From Aplysia californica (Eukaryota; Mollusca; Gastropoda; Aplysiida; Aplysiidae), in the NCBI RefSeq assembly GCF_000002075.1, contig NW_004797368.1, positions 1,018,400 through 1,082,399 on the forward strand: DNA of 64,000 bases. The letters are read 5' to 3'. The notes beneath the pieces were generated by a model that had not been told where the DNA came from, did not search any database, and worked only from the letters and a program-made list of their open reading frames with translations. Both the position numbers and the translations under genes were made by a program. Within the stretch, counting starts at the first letter, position 1. Each line of letters begins with the position of its first letter. Of this stretch, positions 61,201-64,000 are shown piece after piece.

Positions 61201-63907
61201 ACCTACATTTTTTTTAAATACATGTGATGGCACAAGTACACCCTTCTCATCATTCTCAAAATCATTACTGATAACAACACTTGTTGCCAATCTCCTGACA
61301 TTTTTAAGTATTCGATATTTCATGTGACATCTCCATCTTGTCTAGATAACAAGTTACCAGGGTTTATGCAACACAGAGCAATAATTTGTCTTGAAAAAAT
61401 AAGGAACTATCCACGCCTGCAACTACAGGTGGATTATTTTGAGCCTTCGTGTGCATTAACATCATGACGAAATTGTGTTTATGTGTGTCTTCACTTTCCA
61501 CAACACAAGCTGACTCACAAAGCCCACTAGTTCTATCTAAGACCAGCGTCTGTGGTGTAGTGGTAAGGTGCTTCGCTGTCGCACATAGGAGACCTGAGTT
61601 TGATTCCTGGGGAGAAATGTTTTATCCAAAATCTCGGTCTTTCTGCCAGGATGCTTCTTCTATCTCAGCCACAGTTGGCCCTTGAAGGCAGGATCGGACG
61701 CCAACATCCTAAATGATCTAAATTGTGTCCATGGAGGCACAAAAACACCTACATTTTTAAAAAAAAGGTTATATCTCTGCCCATACCTGGCACAACAATG
61801 CTGGAGAAACCCCAGCTATGGCCCAAGCCCAGCACGTCCTCGTAGGGGCAGAAGGCCACGTCTGTGATGAGTCTCTCGCACCGGTGGTAGAGGTACGGCT
61901 TCTCCGGCCGCTCCGACAGTGTGGCCATGTCTCGGTACAACTGAGGGCACAATGGGAAAAACCAAGAAAAAAGTATGAGAGACATGCTGCTATTTGAATT
62001 GAAGACTCGGTGGCTAACAAAATTACTTTTTTTTGTAGCAAATGGAAACAAATTGATGTTTCCTTTAGGGATAAATTAATTTTTCAATATTGGGGAAAAA
62101 TGGTGGGAGTGGAAAGGGAAATCAAATTCATAACAATATGTATCCTTTTGGGAGAAAATGCAGAACAGTACAACTTACAGCAAGGAAAACCTCCATGGCT
62201 GGTCACAAGACAAAATAACTAAAAAGGCCTAGTTTGTATTGAGTACTTAGTTAATCAGTGCCAGCCAAACAACAACCAAAAAAAAAAGAAAAAAAGATGG
62301 TGATGGATTGGACACACACTTAGGAAGCCAGCTCAAAATCTGACAAGACAAACCCAAAGATGGAATTCCCAAAGGGAGGAGGAAGAGAGGAAGACCAAGA
62401 TCCTTCCGGAAGCCACACCTGGAGGCAGCTCTCAGACATATGGGACACAGCTAGCTGGAGGTGGAGAAGATCATCCAGAACAGAGACAGGTGGAAAGTTC
62501 TTCTTAGTGGCCTATACCCAATACCAGGATGAAAGAGGCGAATGATGATGATGAGTTAATAGAGGACATAATAGAAAGTCCTGACCTCCACTGGCCTATA
62601 TCAGAATAAAAGAGGCAGACGACGATGAGTTAATTGTTAAAGTACACAATAGCAAGCCTTTACCTCCACTACGTTATCCCGACTGACGGCCAGGAGACCC
62701 TTCTGACTGAAGTCCAGCAGGCCCGGGCACTGTTTCCTATTGTACTGGTAGCGACTCAGCTCTCGGTACATGCGCAGGTCAAACACCTTCAGACGTCTGT
62801 CCATGCTTGTGGTGGCCATGAACCTGTGCACAGACAGGACGGGAAGGGAAGGGGGCATGGGAGGTCAGAGGGGACATCACAGAAATAACAAGCAGCTTAG
62901 CAATAACATGTGAGTACTACCATAATCCATTCTTAAGCACAAGGTAAGCAGTTGGTAAGGCTGCGGCCACATCTTAAAAGTGAAGAAGACAAGACACAGG
63001 TCTTGAATTTTATCTTTCTAGCCTGAGGCATGAAGCTATCTACCTGTTGAACCTTAACCACTCATCTAAATATTTGAAGGGTGAGAAAAAAGAAAACCTT
63101 TGCATTTCATCCTTTAACTTAAGGTCTGAAACACTTGCTATTTCCTCTTAGACTTTGACCATTACTCAGCACAAGCACCTATTACTGCATCTTAAACCAC
63201 CTTGCAGTGTTGAAAGGCGTGTAAAACCCATATCACTCATACATCCAACAACATCCCATCCCCATACTGTGAGACATTCCACTCACCGTCCTGTAGCATC
63301 AACAGCCACATCACGGAGCACGCTGGCATGACACAGCATTTTCCCGGCCGGCTCCTTCATGTTGGGCGTCCACATGGTCACAGTGCCTGAAACATCAAAC
63401 AGTTCTCAAAGTTGACAACACAGAACTGATGTGCTAGATCTGGAACAATTCTGGCCAAGTCAAGGAGCCTATAATCCTTCTTCACTCTGATTTTTACAGT
63501 GTCAAATGGAACTGGAAAATTTCATTACCCTTTATTAGGACTCAATTTATTTTTACATTACAAGCACACACACTTTTTAAGAGCTTTTAATCCACAAAAA
63601 TTTGTTTCATTAATGAACAAGCCATGGAAAGTACAGTAAACCCCCCACCCCTCATAGTTTATCGCGTCCTATCAAGTTAGATGGATATCAACAATTACTT
63701 TATCATGTCTGAAATAAGACAGGACCTGAAACTCAATTAATATCCATATTCGTTTTTCAAAATGTACAAACCATTGGCGTGACCAAGATGGACAATAGCA
63801 GACTGAGGGTTGACCGTCATGATGTCCAGACGACCTTGTTTGGTAGCGATCCCCGAGATTTCCTTGCCAATGGACACGTCCAGGTAGGACAGATATCCTT
63901 TGGCACT
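58256..63907 (-). CDS. WDR46: WDR46 (UTP7/BING4), C-terminal half, partial at window edge
   Basis: WD-repeat nucleolar scaffold of the SSU processome, needed for 18S rRNA processing. Exons on the minus strand: 63907-63772, 63386-63287, 62823-62664, 61940-61787, 61012-60918, 60110-60018 and 58486-58256 (TAA 58258-58256). All are GT-AG with matching phases, giving 969 nt or 322 aa. The first visible exon starts in phase 0 inside the beta-propeller, so upstream exons lie past 64000. Diagnostic text: [22 protein letters not shown], then [48 protein letters not shown] and [18 protein letters not shown], all matching the conserved BING4/UTP7 core. The C-terminus is a Lys/Arg/Glu-rich helix ending [11 protein letters not shown], like the human SALDRF tail. 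The intron 61941-62663 contains a LINE 3' fragment; the intron 61013-61786 contains tRNA-type SINE copies. Human WDR46 is about 610 aa, so roughly half is seen. Confidence 0.96.
58600..58755 (+). mobile_element. SINE family D copy in a WDR46 intron
   Basis: TACCTGGCTGATGGTTGACG, CCTACTTCTTTTCTCTTCCT and ATTGGACATTATTTGTAAAT show the family D order; diverged. Confidence 0.45.
59026..59100. mobile_element. End fragment of the element seen at 26061-26772, with telomere-like repeat
   Basis: GGAAGGACTTCCGAGTAACG followed by AGCGACCACCCCAACAAACA matches the right end of the 26061-26772 element read inward. It continues into CCTAACCCTAACCCTAGG, a short telomere-type run at about 59080-59098. The other end is not seen. 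Confidence 0.65.
60215..60355 (+). mobile_element. SINE family D copy in a WDR46 intron
   Basis: GGTGGTTGGAGGGTATCACT to GTGCTTCTCTTTACTCAAAC, one of the clearest family D copies. Confidence 0.6.
61128..61215 (+). mobile_element. SINE family E 3' part
   Basis: GGTCCTAAAGGCAGGGTTGG, ATGATCTAAACTGTGTCAAT and AAAAACACCTACATTTTTTT match the end of 61548-61765. Confidence 0.6.
61548..61765 (+). mobile_element. tRNA-derived SINE family E, full-length-like
   Basis: TCTGTGGTGTAGTGGTAAGG (A box) and GACCTGAGTTTGATTCCTGG (B box), then TCTCGGTCTTTCTGCCAGG and AAAAACACCTACATTTTT. Ends 22 bp before the WDR46 exon at 61787. Confidence 0.7.
62290..62640 (+). mobile_element. LINE 3' fragment (end of reverse transcriptase ORF) in a WDR46 intron
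   Basis: Text such as DWIGHTLRK, then [27 protein letters not shown] and a GATGATGATGAG tail is the usual end of non-LTR retrotransposon ORF2 (GHSWxExxxxxQDRxRWRxLV...GL). Frames are broken. The last 60 bp (GGCCTATA...GATGAGTTAAT) is duplicated in tandem at about 62598-62633. Confidence 0.65.
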
Positions 63908-64000
63908 CTGAACAAGACAACACAGCAATCATGAGTTTTAAACTTGGGTTTATAAAATTACTTATTTTGGCTAGTCTTACTAAACAACAATGAAGAATGA

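Overview
The window is eukaryotic (animal) DNA, intron-rich and full of microsatellites, SINEs and small inverted-repeat DNA transposons. Three protein-coding genes can be built exon by exon. They are RPS18 on the minus strand (17454-25594, complete, 5 coding exons, 152 aa), VPS52 on the plus strand (25999-55314, complete, 19 coding exons, about 702 aa) and the 3' half of WDR46 on the minus strand (58256-63907, 7 exons, about 322 aa; its 5' end lies beyond the window). Protein divergence from human, the repeat style (GATCTA-rich tracts, CA/GT and GA arrays, SINE tails) and intron sizes suggest a marine lophotrochozoan, most likely a mollusc. That assignment is inference.

Layout: 1-17430 is intergenic and made almost wholly of repeats. 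It holds SINE copies, a self-nested MITE at 7963-9257, terminal-inverted-repeat elements at 12682-13472 and 14077-15285, and TA/GA arrays. RPS18 follows, with introns 2 and 4 loaded with transposons; intron 4 also carries a tandemly duplicated Cys-rich reading frame on the opposite strand. RPS18 and VPS52 are head to head, with start codons 404 bp apart. VPS52 intron 1 (6.2 kb) is a transposon graveyard with nested MITEs, two long-TIR elements, a decayed Ulp1-protease/PHD-finger gene and a foldback element. VPS52 then spreads over 29 kb with two U12-type introns, a tandem array of its own exon-10 splice acceptor, a 30-bp minisatellite and one assembly gap (53998-54097). VPS52 and WDR46 are tail to tail.

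How the genes relate: RPS18 (40S ribosome), VPS52 (GARP/EARP endosome-to-Golgi tethering) and WDR46 (nucleolar SSU processome, 18S rRNA maturation) share no single pathway. The same genes are neighbours in the human extended MHC class II region at 6p21.3, with RPS18 and VPS52 divergent there too. The trio is therefore best read as an old animal gene neighbourhood. Most other open frames are repeats or chance.
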